Source: Sepiola atlantica
Lineage: Eukaryota > Mollusca > Cephalopoda > Sepiida > Sepiolidae
Reading direction: 5' to 3'
Length of the DNA stretch: 64,000 nt
Assembly: GCA_963556195.1 (NCBI GenBank)
Contig: OY744520.1
Location: 395,501-459,500, forward strand
Below, piece by piece: positions 34,770 to 44,709 of the stretch; positions within the stretch are counted from its first letter, which is position 1, and every line of letters begins with the position of its first letter. The notes under the pieces are model-generated. The model had not been told where the DNA came from. It saw only the letters and a program-made list of their open reading frames with translations, and ran no database searches. The translations under genes were made by a program, and so were the position numbers.

Positions 34770-35160
34770 TAAAATGTTGCGACTAGTTTCATAATTGACA
34801 TTATTAATTGTGGAATGTTTAGTTTTTATGTAGAGGGCTTCGAGTATTTTTAATTTTTTGATATTGGTATCGTGGTGTATTATTTTGGTATTGTTAACAA
34901 GGATGTTCTATATTGGGAGGGGGTACAATTATGGTTTTAGGTGTTGGCATATAGAGCTAGTGTCGGAGAGATGTAGGGTGAGTCTTCGGGATAGTGTTGT
35001 GGAAGTGAAACCTATGTAAGAATTAGTTTTTTTTATTGTTGTCGGAGATTCATTCTCCCATAGGGCATTGGAACTGATATATTACATTGGTTCTTCCTAA
35101 TGTATTTTGGGGTTGAGAAGTGTTATTTTTAACAACATAGTTTGATGTTACATATATTCT
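34770..35160 (-). pseudogene. Penelope-like element GIY-YIG endonuclease fragment
   Basis: The minus strand contains NTLGRTNVIYQFQCPMGE (35,040-35,110), then after a frame change NSYIGFTSTTLSRRLTLHLS (34,960-35,020) and NTKIIHHDTNIKKLKILEAL (about 34,810-34,880). The VIYxFxC, YIGxT and R residues and the final ILEAL match the GIY-YIG nuclease that follows the reverse transcriptase in Penelope-like retroelements. A TGA and a frameshift break it, and no RT part remains upstream. Confidence 0.75.
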
Positions 35161-35407
35161 ATTCTATTGTAACCAAATGCACCCAAATTTTAAATTGGAT
35201 GAAAAAGCTCTTAAAAATATAATACATCGCTATATATCCCCCACCAATTCTGATGATTAAAATACGATTTATCATTTATTATAAAAAAATGAAAACGTCG
35301 GGCGACACAATGATGAAGAACCCCCCCCCCCCAAAAAAAAAACAAACAAAAACTAAACCATTCGAGATACCGCTCACAAGTTACCATTCCAATCCAATTA
35401 TTGTATG

Positions 35408-35551
35408 GGAATTCCAAAACTAATTCATAACATGGAAAAGCAACATAAATGTTCGTCCGGAATGCCAGCGGTCAGACGAGCCTTATTTCAAGGCATTCCG
35501 GACGAACATTTATGTTGCTTTTTCTTGTGATGAATTAGTTTTGGAATTTCC
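35408..35551. repeat. Near-perfect 60-bp inverted repeat, hairpin
   Basis: Arm 35,408-35,466 is the reverse complement of 35,492-35,551, with about 6 mismatches or single-base gaps, around a 25-bp spacer. The inner 33 bp (starting GCAACATAAATGTTCGTCCG) are perfect. No flanking direct duplication was identified. It may be a fold-back MITE or a source of hairpin RNA. Confidence 0.85.
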
Positions 35552-35564
35552 AAATGTTAGCATA

Positions 35565-35690
35565 GAGAAAAACATCCAAGATGAGAATACTAGTTTGGAT
35601 AATCCAGATAATACAAAGATAATACAAAGTATCAATCTTCATCTAAAATATCACGCAATATATAGTATTACAAAATATAAAATAATACAG
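35565..35690 (+). repeat. Dispersed repeat (TTCGAATAATACA family) copy
   Basis: AAGATGAGAATACTAGTTTG ... ATCAATCTTCATCTAAAATA matches 3,236-3,300 and 44,620-44,690. Confidence 0.5.
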
Positions 35691-35699
35691 TAATATTAT

Positions 35700-36830
35700 A
35701 TTTAAGGGAGGGGAGATATATACCTTATACACCTGTCAAGTATTTTCGATACAGGTAAACATGAAGAAAGACGAAATTCTGAAGAGACAGACAATTATAT
35801 CTATTTCTAATGGCAAAATGTTCGACATATGTTTACTTTGTGACGGATCGGAAGTGATTGTAAAGCCTTCAAAATCACAATTATAATGTAATTACTGGCT
35901 TGGATTAGTTGAAAGGAAAACATCACGTACTGTGGTTAATTTGGCATACGAAACCGAATAAAATACCTGATTTCTTGTAATATGAGGCTATCGTACAAAA
36001 GAACAAAAATGATATGTTCATGCCCAATTCGTCACACACAATAGGATTTATGTATGTAGCTCGGGAATCCAGTTCTAAGAACATTGATTTAATATATTCT
36101 AAATAAGCCGATTAATGAACGAAAATAACCGGATATAAATATGCAGTTATAGGAGGTCTTCTTACCCAATACTAGCTCTCTCGATGGGCTGTGATTTGTT
36201 TCCGATTTTCAAAAGGGATTCTCAAGCTCCTTTTGAAAACTCATCCTCCGTGTCACTCTAGACGGCCCCCAAATATCTTCTTTCGCATCTTTTACTCGTT
36301 GGAATGTACATATGAATGAACACCAACAAATTGTCTGTCTCTTTAAAATATCCTATTGTGAAGATGAGGCGTTCTTTTATAATATACGCATTGTTAGAAA
36401 TTATTTATTAGAAAAAATTAATGAAGAAGTAGAGCGACAGAAAGCCGGAATAAACTGAAATTAGATTACTAATGTCGGTGACCGACACAAGCATCCGAGT
36501 CCACGGAATTAGATTAAAGTTTTGTATCTGTGCTCATATCTGTTTCTCTCTCTCTTCCGGTGCTTTCAAAAGATGGAAGAGCTATGCTGAAGACACAGCG
36601 ACTTTCTTTTGGTGAACTTAACTCTGGAAAGTGCAGAGCCCTCTATATTAAACCAACCTAATGTCACCTCCTAGGTGAGTACAAGAGGAGGCTCAATACC
36701 AACAAAAATGCATTCAGGTGTACAGAAAATAAGAACCTGGGGGGAAGTGAATAATTGAGGTGAGGAAAATGTGAAACATACAACGTTCGAAAGACTTAGA
36801 AAAATGTGAAAAGCGAGTGAAATCTATAAC
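35700..36830. other. No recognisable gene
   Basis: A+T-rich with a moderately G+C patch at 36,180-36,310. No element or frame was recognised. Confidence 0.45.
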
Positions 36831-36859
36831 AGAGTCGAGTTAAAATATGAATTGAGTAA

Positions 36860-37019
36860 GGGAAAGGGATAGAGAGATGGAGAGAGGACAGAGAGAGGAT
36901 GCGAGAATGTTGATTAAAACAGTCGATAACATATTAGTGAGAGAGCTGTATTAAAATGAGAGCGATGATTGTAAATAAAGCAAGAGAAAAAGAGAGGAAA
37001 ATGCAGAGAGAGCGATAGA

Positions 37020-37065
<46 letters not shown>

Positions 37066-37165
37066 CGAGAGAGAGAGAGAGCGCGGGATAGCAGACAGAG
37101 AAATACATTGGAAGTCGATTTAAATATAGACTGTGTATGTGTGTGTGAGAGAAACAGAGAGAGAA

Positions 37166-37198
<33 letters not shown>

Positions 37199-37350
37199 AA
37201 GTAATTGGAAGAGAGAAAGGGAGCGAAAAAGTCGATTAAATCAGTCGATTACGAATTAGTGAGAAAGCTATATTAAAATGAGAGAGAGACAGAAAAGAGA
37301 GCTGATGGTAAACATAGCCAGAGATGGAGGGAGAGAGAGGGGGGAGATAG
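36860..37350. repeat. (GA)n-rich duplicated region
   Basis: A segment with GTCGATAACATATTAGTGAG and GCTGTATTAAAATGAGAG at ~36,922 recurs at ~37,243 (GTCGATTACGAATTAGTGAG ... GCTATATTAAAATGAGAG), about 320 bp apart, separated by long GA runs. Confidence 0.7.
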
Positions 37351-37358
37351 GGAGGGAG

Positions 37359-37665
37359 CAAACAGACAGACAAGCAAAGGAACAGATGGAGACACGCCAA
37401 AGAAGAAAATATCATTGGATAAAAAAAGAAGAAAATATTCTATGCAATGAAAAAAGGAAAGAATAGAAAGAAACACGTTCAGATAGAGTAACGAGTTGAA
37501 TAAATCGCTGACGTCATCGCCGTAACAATGACGTTTCTATTGACGTAGGGCCGGTGTTACTTGTGATTTTTGACAGGTGTTACTGCTTGCATTCAAAGAA
37601 GGTACGCATTTTAGGAAAGTACCAGGTGCAAGGCTTCTAGGGCTTTATCAAATCATCGGCACGAG
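37359..37665 (+). repeat. Left arm of a large inverted repeat
   Basis: Includes CCAAAGAAGAAAATATCATT, GCTGACGTCATCGCCGTAAC, TATTGACGTAGGGCCGGTGT and GACAGGTGTTACTGCTTGC. Its reverse complement, with divergence, is at 39,185-39,512. Arms are about 300 bp, and ~1.5 kb lie between. The outer edges of both arms are GA/CT repeats. Confidence 0.8.
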
Positions 37666-38575
37666 TTTATATCGTTTCAAAATCTCATTTATAAATGGTC
37701 GACATTTGCCTAAAGTCAGAGTGATGCCTTTTATCTACGCCGATTTAATTGGTAATTGATAATACATTAGTTTTGTAAGTTGTTTAAATATTCTATAGCA
37801 CACGCATCAGATCCGACTCTATTTGTACGCCTCTAGAATCCATCTATATATACGTCCACTACTATTATTCTAAAGGTTTAGATATTCATACATTTTATTC
37901 GTATGGAAAACCTCAAATATGATTAAAGACTAAGGAAATAAAGGTGTTTATTTAAATGTTTATGATAATGAATTGGATCGATATATTAGATACGTAACAA
38001 AATCGAATAAGTACATTTAATTTATTAATGGAAATAATATGTAAATTAACTATTTTCTTTTATTTGGTAAGAATACGTTTAGTTTCTGTCTAATTTCTAT
38101 GTACATTTATCGATATCATTTTAAATGATATATCATTCATAAATCATGTCTACCCGAATTAAAAGCTTCGGTGATTTAATTTATTTCTTATTTTCAAATA
38201 TGGATGCGGGTTAACACAAGAATTACGGTTTCGTTGACGTAGTAATATATAATGTGAATCGCCGTATAGTTCTTGACCGATATGATTGTCCACTCATTGA
38301 TCCAAATGAAATATGCTTATTGAATTCCTCTGGATAATGTAGTTTCAGAATATATATGCTTATGTGTGTCTATCTCTAAAACTCTAGGAGTTTGAGAAGA
38401 CATGAACTATGAGTTTGCTTATATACGTACACTTTCATTTACTTTGGTTAATGGGGAAACCGTTTTTTTATTATTTAAAAACTATTAGTTATAGATGTAT
38501 AGCGATTTGATTATATTACAATTTCCATTACTGAACCATACGGTAATGCGTATATAACACTTAAAAATACTAATA
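37666..38575. other. Interior of the inverted repeat, no gene
   Basis: A+T-rich, no transposase-like frame. Nothing recognised. Confidence 0.5.
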
Positions 38576-38579
38576 AAAC

Positions 38580-39036
38580 AGAGGCATGAGTCAGAGACTG
38601 CATACCCCCGCTTTGCAGCGTTGTTCAAATTCCGTCAAAACTTTACCGTACTTCTCAAAATCAAGGTCACCGTCATATCAGATGCGATAATTCATTGGAT
38701 ATAAGCAACGGTCAAGCAGCGGTCAACCTGTGAATCTTTACAACGAAGAGAACTGAAATTATTGCGAAAAGTATGACTTTTACCTTTTCCCTGATAGGGA
38801 CCTTGATCTTTGACCTTGATCTTTGACCTTGATCTTTGACCTAAATATCCTACAATTAAATCAATTCTAGGTTAGATCATGACCGATATTTTGAGTACAA
38901 TTAGTCAAGCGATGTGGGCGCAATCAAACATAATAACAGATTCGAGCGAAGGAAAATATGTTGGATAAATAAATACTTTGTAAAAAATAAACATGACAGT
39001 TGAAAGACGACCAGCCAACACTGCGTAGTGCAGCTA

Positions 39037-39038
<2 letters not shown>
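38580..39038 (+). repeat. Probable dispersed element with 13-bp tandem repeats
   Basis: A moderately G+C segment runs from CATACCCCCGCTTTGCAGCG to AACACTGCGTAGTGCAGCTA and ends in a TA tail. At 38,799-38,841 GACCTTGATCTTT is repeated 3.3 times. The shape (body, internal short tandem, simple-repeat tail) suggests a SINE- or LINE-3'-end-like element, but I cannot name it. Confidence 0.4.

Positions 39039-39101
<63 letters not shown>
39039..39101. repeat. (TA)n microsatellite
   Basis: TA run. Confidence 0.95.
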
Positions 39102-39104
<3 letters not shown>

Positions 39105-39184
39105 TCTATGCTGATACGTGTGCTGCAGCATATTAATTATAAAATTATCAATCTGCTATTTAACAAATCTTGCCATTGCTAGAT

Positions 39185-39506
39185 GAGATTTCGTGTTCTT
39201 TAAGACCCTAAAAACCTTACGGGTAGTGTTCCCAGACATGCGTATCTTCTTCTAAGCAGCAACACCCACTGAACACCTGTCAGAAATCACAGGTAACACT
39301 GGTCCTACGTCAATGGAAACGTCATCGTAAAGGCAATGACGTCAGCGATTTCTTCTTAAGTGTCTGTTTGTTTCCCATCTGTAGTTCGTTTTTCTTTTCT
39401 TTTCTTTTGCATCGCATAGAATATTTTCTTCTTTTTTATCCAATGATATTTTCTTCTTTGGCGGTTCTCCATCTGTTCCTTTAACTGTTTATTTTGTCTG
39501 TCTGTC

Positions 39507-39512
<6 letters not shown>
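39185..39512 (-). repeat. Right arm of the large inverted repeat
   Basis: Reverse complement of 37,359-37,665; blocks TACGTCAATGGAAACGTCAT, AATGACGTCAGCGATTTCTT and ATCCAATGATATTTTCTTCT are the mirror of the left arm. It carries a ~12-bp insertion relative to it. Confidence 0.8.
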
Positions 39513-39563
<51 letters not shown>

Positions 39564-39662
39564 GCATATACAATGCGTTTCTCTGTTTGGCTGTTCATTT
39601 GTCTCCCTCCCACTCTTTCCTCTCCCTCCTAGTCCCTTTCACTCCCTCTTATTTTATCTCTT

Positions 39663-39697
<35 letters not shown>

Positions 39698-39834
39698 GCA
39701 TATACAATGCGTTTCTCTGTTTGGCTGTTCATTTGTCTCCCTCCCACTCTTTCCTCTCCCTCCTAGTCCCTTTCACTTCCTCTTATTTGATCTCTCTCCC
39801 TCTCATTCTTTATCTCTCTCTCTCTCTCTCTCTC

Positions 39835-39840
<6 letters not shown>
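39510..39840. repeat. ~135-bp tandem duplication within (CT)n
   Basis: The unit GTATGCATATACAATGCG ... CCTCCTAGTCCCTTTCACT plus CT runs occurs at ~39,559-39,692 and ~39,693-39,836 with few differences. Confidence 0.9.
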
Positions 39841-39908
<68 letters not shown>

Positions 39909-39910
39909 TG
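39838..39910. repeat. (TA)n microsatellite
   Basis: TA run with one G. Confidence 0.95.
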
Positions 39911-39920
39911 CTAATTTTAA

Positions 39921-40290
39921 TAAATACATATTTTTAATATGCATAGACATATATATTTCATGTTCACCAACAATCCTCAGTATGGCTAGTACAGCTGGTC
40001 GAATGATTCGAACCCCATGGCCGAATGCCTCGAATCAAAGGTTCTTACCGCCCGGCCGTCGTTACAGCCAGATTTCAAATGCGATATTTTTAATTGTAAC
40101 TCTAGTAAAAAGAGAGAGTGGTCTTATCCACCCAAGGGAGAGAACTCGCAAGATTGCTAAATTTGAATCTTTTATTATATTTCTTTCAAAATTCTCGATT
40201 TGATCGGAGCTTAATAATTATTTTTAATACATATTTTTTATATCCATAGACATATATGTTTAATGTTAACCAACAATCACCAGTATGGAT
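39921..40290. repeat. ~300-bp spaced direct repeat
   Basis: AATACATATTTTTAATATGC ... CCAACAATCCTCAGTATGG at ~39,923 recurs at ~40,227 (AATACATATTTTTTATATCC ... CCAACAATCACCAGTATGG). The ~235 bp between hold a tRNA-like segment. Confidence 0.7.
39995..40075 (-). repeat. tRNA-like (SINE-type) segment
   Basis: The minus strand carries GGGGTTCGAATCATTCGACC, close to an RNA polymerase III B box, preceded ~45 bp upstream by GGCTGTAACGACGGCCGGGC, a possible degenerate A box. It does not fold into a clean cloverleaf by eye, so I call it SINE-like rather than a tRNA gene. Confidence 0.35.
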
Positions 40291-40459
40291 GGTGTAACTG
40301 TTTCGTATATATATACATTTATATTATAAGGTAATATAGATTGTGTTTAAAATCAACAGTGTTAATATAGGAATAGATTTTAATAAGTAGTATAAACATA
40401 TACTTATGGAAACTGTGCTACGCAGAAACGTGTTTCATTTCATCGAAGGAATTCATTAG

Positions 40460-40460
40460 G

Positions 40461-40511
<51 letters not shown>
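40460..40511. repeat. (TA)n microsatellite
   Basis: TA run. Confidence 0.95.
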
Positions 40512-40516
<5 letters not shown>

Positions 40517-40902
40517 AAGTTTTTATAAGGAATGTATATTTAAAATTTTATACTCCTTACAGTATCCATAAAAATTCAAATTAAAAGCTTAATATTACAA
40601 GATTGAGAGCATTGATATTATACTGATTCATTCAAATGCCCATGCAAAAATCAATCCACAATTTCAATACACATATATTCTCTGAATATTGACAGATGGG
40701 CTATTGAACTGTAATTGTTATACCAATCTGCCAAGAAACACGTGGAAGGATGCAAAAAATTTAAGATGAAAATAGGGTTTCGTATGAATAAGATATAAAT
40801 CGGAATGATAAACACCCGCCGAGGTGGTGAAATAAATATAAAATAAAAAATAAAAATTGAAAGACTTTTGATTGATTTTGTCATAATCCTTGAAATTAAT
40901 CA

Positions 40903-40904
<2 letters not shown>

Positions 40905-40951
<47 letters not shown>

Positions 40952-40977
40952 TTAAAAAGATAAAGAATACATTAGAT

Positions 40978-41034
<57 letters not shown>
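40905..41034. repeat. Two (TA)n microsatellites
   Basis: TA runs at 40,905-40,951 and 40,981-41,034. Confidence 0.95.
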
Positions 41035-41037
<3 letters not shown>

Positions 41038-41237
41038 CAAATCTGTGCTAACAGTAATATAATTTGATTAATTTATTTCTATGGTCTCCTCTGATAATAA
41101 AAGCTTGCATTTTTGAAAATCCGTAGGTTAAGGAAAACAAAAAAAAGTTTGTTCATGTATTCCTTGTTTAAACTACCTAATAATGATTCAATGAATATTG
41201 TTCATTTTCCAATTTTTATTATCATCACTCATTTCAT

Positions 41238-41310
<73 letters not shown>

Positions 41311-41332
41311 ATGTGTGTGTGTATGTGTATAT
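41238..41332. repeat. (TA)n-(TG)n microsatellite
   Basis: TA run followed by TG/TATG units. Confidence 0.95.
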
Positions 41333-41334
41333 GT

Positions 41335-42480
41335 GCAATTTTACAATTTCTTTCTGTCCCTCCGATTTTGTTATCGTTCTAACAAACTGAACTGGACATT
41401 TGAAAAGTTGATTAAAAATCGATTAAAATAGATCAAAACGTTTGCTGTTTAATCAATAGTAATCGAAATATTTTTTAGTAAATTAATTCAATATCAAACG
41501 CCCGTCAAATTTCTTTGTCTTTCACTCAGTAACCTTCAAATGGCTACGATTTTCATTTTTGCGTCTTAGAGACGACACCCGCAATTAGTTCTTCTTTTTC
41601 TCTCTTTTCTTTCACAGGCATGCACGCTTTATTGCCTACCTTCGAAAAATTGAAACCGCATTCTCTTACTACTCTGACCGCACTTACCTTGCTGCCCGCC
41701 TATCTCTTTCTCCTACTTCGTTTCTCTCTCTCTCATTATCATAGAGCACCCCCATAACACATCGTACCCGCTACCCACCAAAATCCACCTGCCTCATTAC
41801 TTTTCATATACATAAAACCAAGCAAAAAATACTCTTCCACGAACAGATAGGTTGAAGAAAGTCGCACGGGCCTTATCTTGTTCGTTGTTGCTAATTTGCG
41901 AGATTAGCCACCGTAAAATAGTTTCGGGCGTCGGCCTTTTTTTTTTTAGATGCATCTGTCTCTCAATTTGTAGGAGCTCATCGGTCTGTCGCACTTAAGT
42001 TTTGAATGATAGTTTAGTTCGCCACGTTTCAGTTATTTTACTAGGAAGTCACTACTTATCAAGGCTAAAATCCACTCGTCGATAACAGGTAATGAGATGA
42101 ATGGATTGTCAGTTGGATTGGGAATACTATTATGAGAGGATTAAAAATAATGAATGGAATTGAGTAAATTTTAATTCTCATGAGGACAATTTATGGCAAG
42201 TATTTGTTGCCATTAGATTTTATGACGACCATGTTGTAGTCTACAGGGAATAAGTCCCGTGTAATATGTTCCACAGATGGGAAATTATTGAAAAAAAATG
42301 CATGTTTATGAAATTTTCGTTTAATGCTAGGCAGACAAAGGAATAAAAGAAACTTATTTGAAGTTGTTGGAGAGAGACAATTTCTTGTGAATGCAAATTG
42401 AATGAAAGAATCCTATTTTAGAACCACAAAAGAATCTCGAATAGAGTTTGTATCTTACGCTTTAGTTTTAGATATCATTT
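41335..42480. other. No firmly recognised gene
   Basis: A 65-codon minus-strand frame at 41,797-41,994 (DELLQIERQMHLKKK, NNEQDKARATFFNLSVRG) looks less random than its neighbours but matches no family that I know. Motif TCTGTCGCACTTAAG at ~41,983 belongs to the degenerate repeat described at 42,485. Confidence 0.35.
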
Positions 42481-42484
42481 TGTC

Positions 42485-42600
42485 GGTCTGTCACACTTAA
42501 GTGTGAAATAGAATTCTCATCGCTAAACATGCAGCTTGAATCGACTCACCTTAAGAATATCAGTCAGTGTTTTTTTTTGTTTTCTTCATAAGAGAAATTT
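42485..42600 (+). repeat. Degenerate dispersed unit (CTGTCAC-TTTAAGT family)
   Basis: CTGTCACACTTAAGTGTGAA followed by ATAGAATTCTCATCGCTAAA and CATGCAG recurs in decayed form at ~43,815 (CAGTCACGTTTAAGTTTGAA ... CTGAACATGCAA), ~45,563 and ~46,083-46,140 (AAGTTTAAGTTTGAAATAG). It is an old repeat spaced irregularly over 4 kb. Confidence 0.5.
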
Positions 42601-42829
42601 AAAATTGTAAAAAGAAACACATGAATATAAATAACGGGGGTTTGGATGAAAAGTATAATTAGACGGGAGGGGGACGACAGACTTTATAAGATATTTTTAT
42701 ACGTTCAGAATCACATCCCTTTAATCACTATTTATGTGTAACGGTTTATGTGGTGCTTCGTTAAAGAACCAATCATAGGCCGCCTAAGAAAACTAGCTTG
42801 ACCGACGATCCTGCGTGCATTTGAAAAAC

Positions 42830-43250
42830 ATCTTCCTCTGTGTCCTAGATTTCAAATAAGCAAGTCAAATTTTTCCAACCCACCTGGCTCCTACAACAGA
42901 TGTTTATCACATCTTGGAAAGCCCTGGACAGATATAGCAACTGGAAAATTGCCAACCCCTAAAATATTTTCTCATCGACCATATATCTTCACAGGATTAT
43001 ATGAAATAACTTTAAAACTGCGATCAGAGTATATTTCTAAGAACTTCCCAACTGTGGAACATGTTACCTCGGGAATCCCTATAGACTACAACATGGTCGT
43101 TTTCAAGTCCGATTTCAGCAAACATCTGTCGAGCCATCCTGTGAATTAATCATTGTTCTTAACCTTTTTATAGTACTGTTCTATCATTCAACTGAACATC
43201 TCACGAACCCTTATCCTCGAGGGGCTTTTGGCCTTAGTAGGTGGTGAAAT
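42830..43250 (+). pseudogene. CR1/L2-like LINE C-terminus and 3' UTR
   Basis: The frame LRSEYISKNFPTVEHVTSGI ... FKSDFSKHLSSHPVN, ending at 43,147-43,149, is the RT C-terminal tail typical of CR1/L2 LINEs (a final NxLPxxVxxxxxxxxFKxxLxxHW-like block). A 3' UTR with CGAACCCTTATCCTCGAGG follows. Copies of the same end are at 30.95 and 55.61 kb, all 5' truncated. Confidence 0.65.
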
Positions 43251-44089
43251 GTTAATATAAAATATCAACTTAACATAAACGATTACATTCTTAAATGATG
43301 TCTGTGTTCTTTTTTTACCTGTCGTTGTCACGTTTATCTCCCATCTCATATTTTTATTGAGCAAAATTCCAACAACATTGTATAAAACAATGAAAGAAAT
43401 TAATAAAGAAAACAAAATAAATTAAACAAGAAAATTCATTTGAAACATGCCTTACAGTTCATCTAAAACGGGCGAAGAGACGCTACTGATAAATAAAAAC
43501 AGATCATCTTAAAAATCACTCATGTAATCTACAGGCTTAGCGAAGAATATGGTGTTTTAAATAAAACGTGACAGAACGTATTTTAAACTCAAGCGCGACA
43601 AGCCGACCGAGCGATGCGTTCATTTAGTGGTGACAGACCGACCACCGGACAAATCTCATTAGTTAACAACGTGTTTTAACATATTAACACATTGCCATTT
43701 TTTATCAACAGCGTCTCTTCTTTACGGTAAGTTAAAATACTTTTTAGAAGCGTCCTTGCGTCTTTGTCTGAGGCTTTGTCTGTCGATGGGTCTGTTCAAA
43801 ATAGCATTTTCGCTCGTCAGTCACGTTTAAGTTTGAAATAGTAATTCCGCTGCTGAACATGCAAATCAAATAGACGAATGTTTTTGCTTCTTCACTTTAT
43901 TTTTATTTCTTGTTCTTCAACTAAATGGCGTTTATTAATAACGAACACTGATTATCAGACATATTATTTTCCAATGAAGGTACATAAAAGACATCTCTCG
44001 GAAGTTTATAACTGTTCAAAGACGTTCTCGTTGTTTATTGACGAATATCAAATTTTCCCATAACTTGGTTCCGTAAGAATTTGATAAAA

Positions 44090-44310
44090 ATCTTTCTGTC
44101 GAACACGGGAATCTAGACGGAATTTTGAACGGGACCCTTTATTAAATCTACGGGGATAGCATGCTCTCGTTCCATCTGCCATAACTGGGAAGAAGTATTC
44201 AGTAATTCGCAATTCTTCGTATCCCCCGCACTGAGGATTGAACCTTCAAATGACTGTCACTTAGAACTGAATTTTACTTAGTACTATATCCACTGCGCAA
44301 CGGAAAATTC
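44090..44310 (-). repeat. tRNA-like SINE copy, most complete
   Basis: The minus strand starts TCCGTTGCGCAGTGGATATA (A-box-like), has GAAGGTTCAATCCTCAGTGC (B-box-like) about 60 bp later, then a G+C-rich body up to CCCGTGTTCGACAGAAAG. The spacing and order fit a tRNA-derived SINE. Related pieces are at 2,935-3,070 and 8,985-9,215. Confidence 0.55.
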
Positions 44311-44359
44311 TAATATGAATATTGGGAGCCTTAAACCTATTCTTGTTTTTGATCTAACT

Positions 44360-44579
44360 TAGGGGTGGGCAAACTACGGCCCGCGAGCCGCATACGGCCC
44401 AGCAATATGATTCATGCGGCCCTTAAAAATACTAGGAAATGAAAAATGATTGCATTTTCGCTTTGCAATCTATATATTTCGATTATTTCAGATATTATTT
44501 ATATTGGAAAATATACTATGCGGCCCAGTAATTTTATTTTTCAATGTGGCCCTTGCTCTGAAAAGTTTGCCCACCCCTG
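44360..44579. mobile_element. hAT-type MITE, 220 bp
   Basis: The ends TAGGGGTGGGCAAACTACGG and (reverse-complemented) CAGGGGTGGGCAAACTTTTC are ~16-bp TIRs, flanked by a perfect 8-bp duplication ATCTAACT at 44,352-44,359 and 44,580-44,587. The subterminal part contains repeated GCGGCCC/CGGCCC. It has no coding capacity. TIR sequence, size and 8-bp duplication fit a non-autonomous hAT element of the Charlie-like type. Confidence 0.9.
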
Positions 44580-44619
44580 ATCTAACTATTTATCACTATA
44601 GATCACTACTTATCTATTA

Positions 44620-44705
44620 TTTATGAGAACAGTTGTCCGAATATACCAAATTCTACAAATTATCAACCCTCATCTAAAAAAATTCCGTAACATAATGAAA
44701 TATGT
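44620..44705 (+). repeat. Dispersed repeat (TTCGAATAATACA family) copy
   Basis: ATGAGAACAGTTGTCCGAAT ... ATCAACCCTCATCTAAAAAA. Confidence 0.45.
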
Positions 44706-44709
44706 TCGA

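Noticed and set aside
37575..37601. A further micro-exon (VLLAFKE) with CAG and GTACGC signals
   Set aside because: It lies in one arm of the large inverted repeat and recurs, altered, in the other arm, so the splice look-alike is repeat sequence.
39995..40075. A functional tRNA gene
   Set aside because: Only the B-box region is convincing. Acceptor and anticodon arms do not pair by eye.
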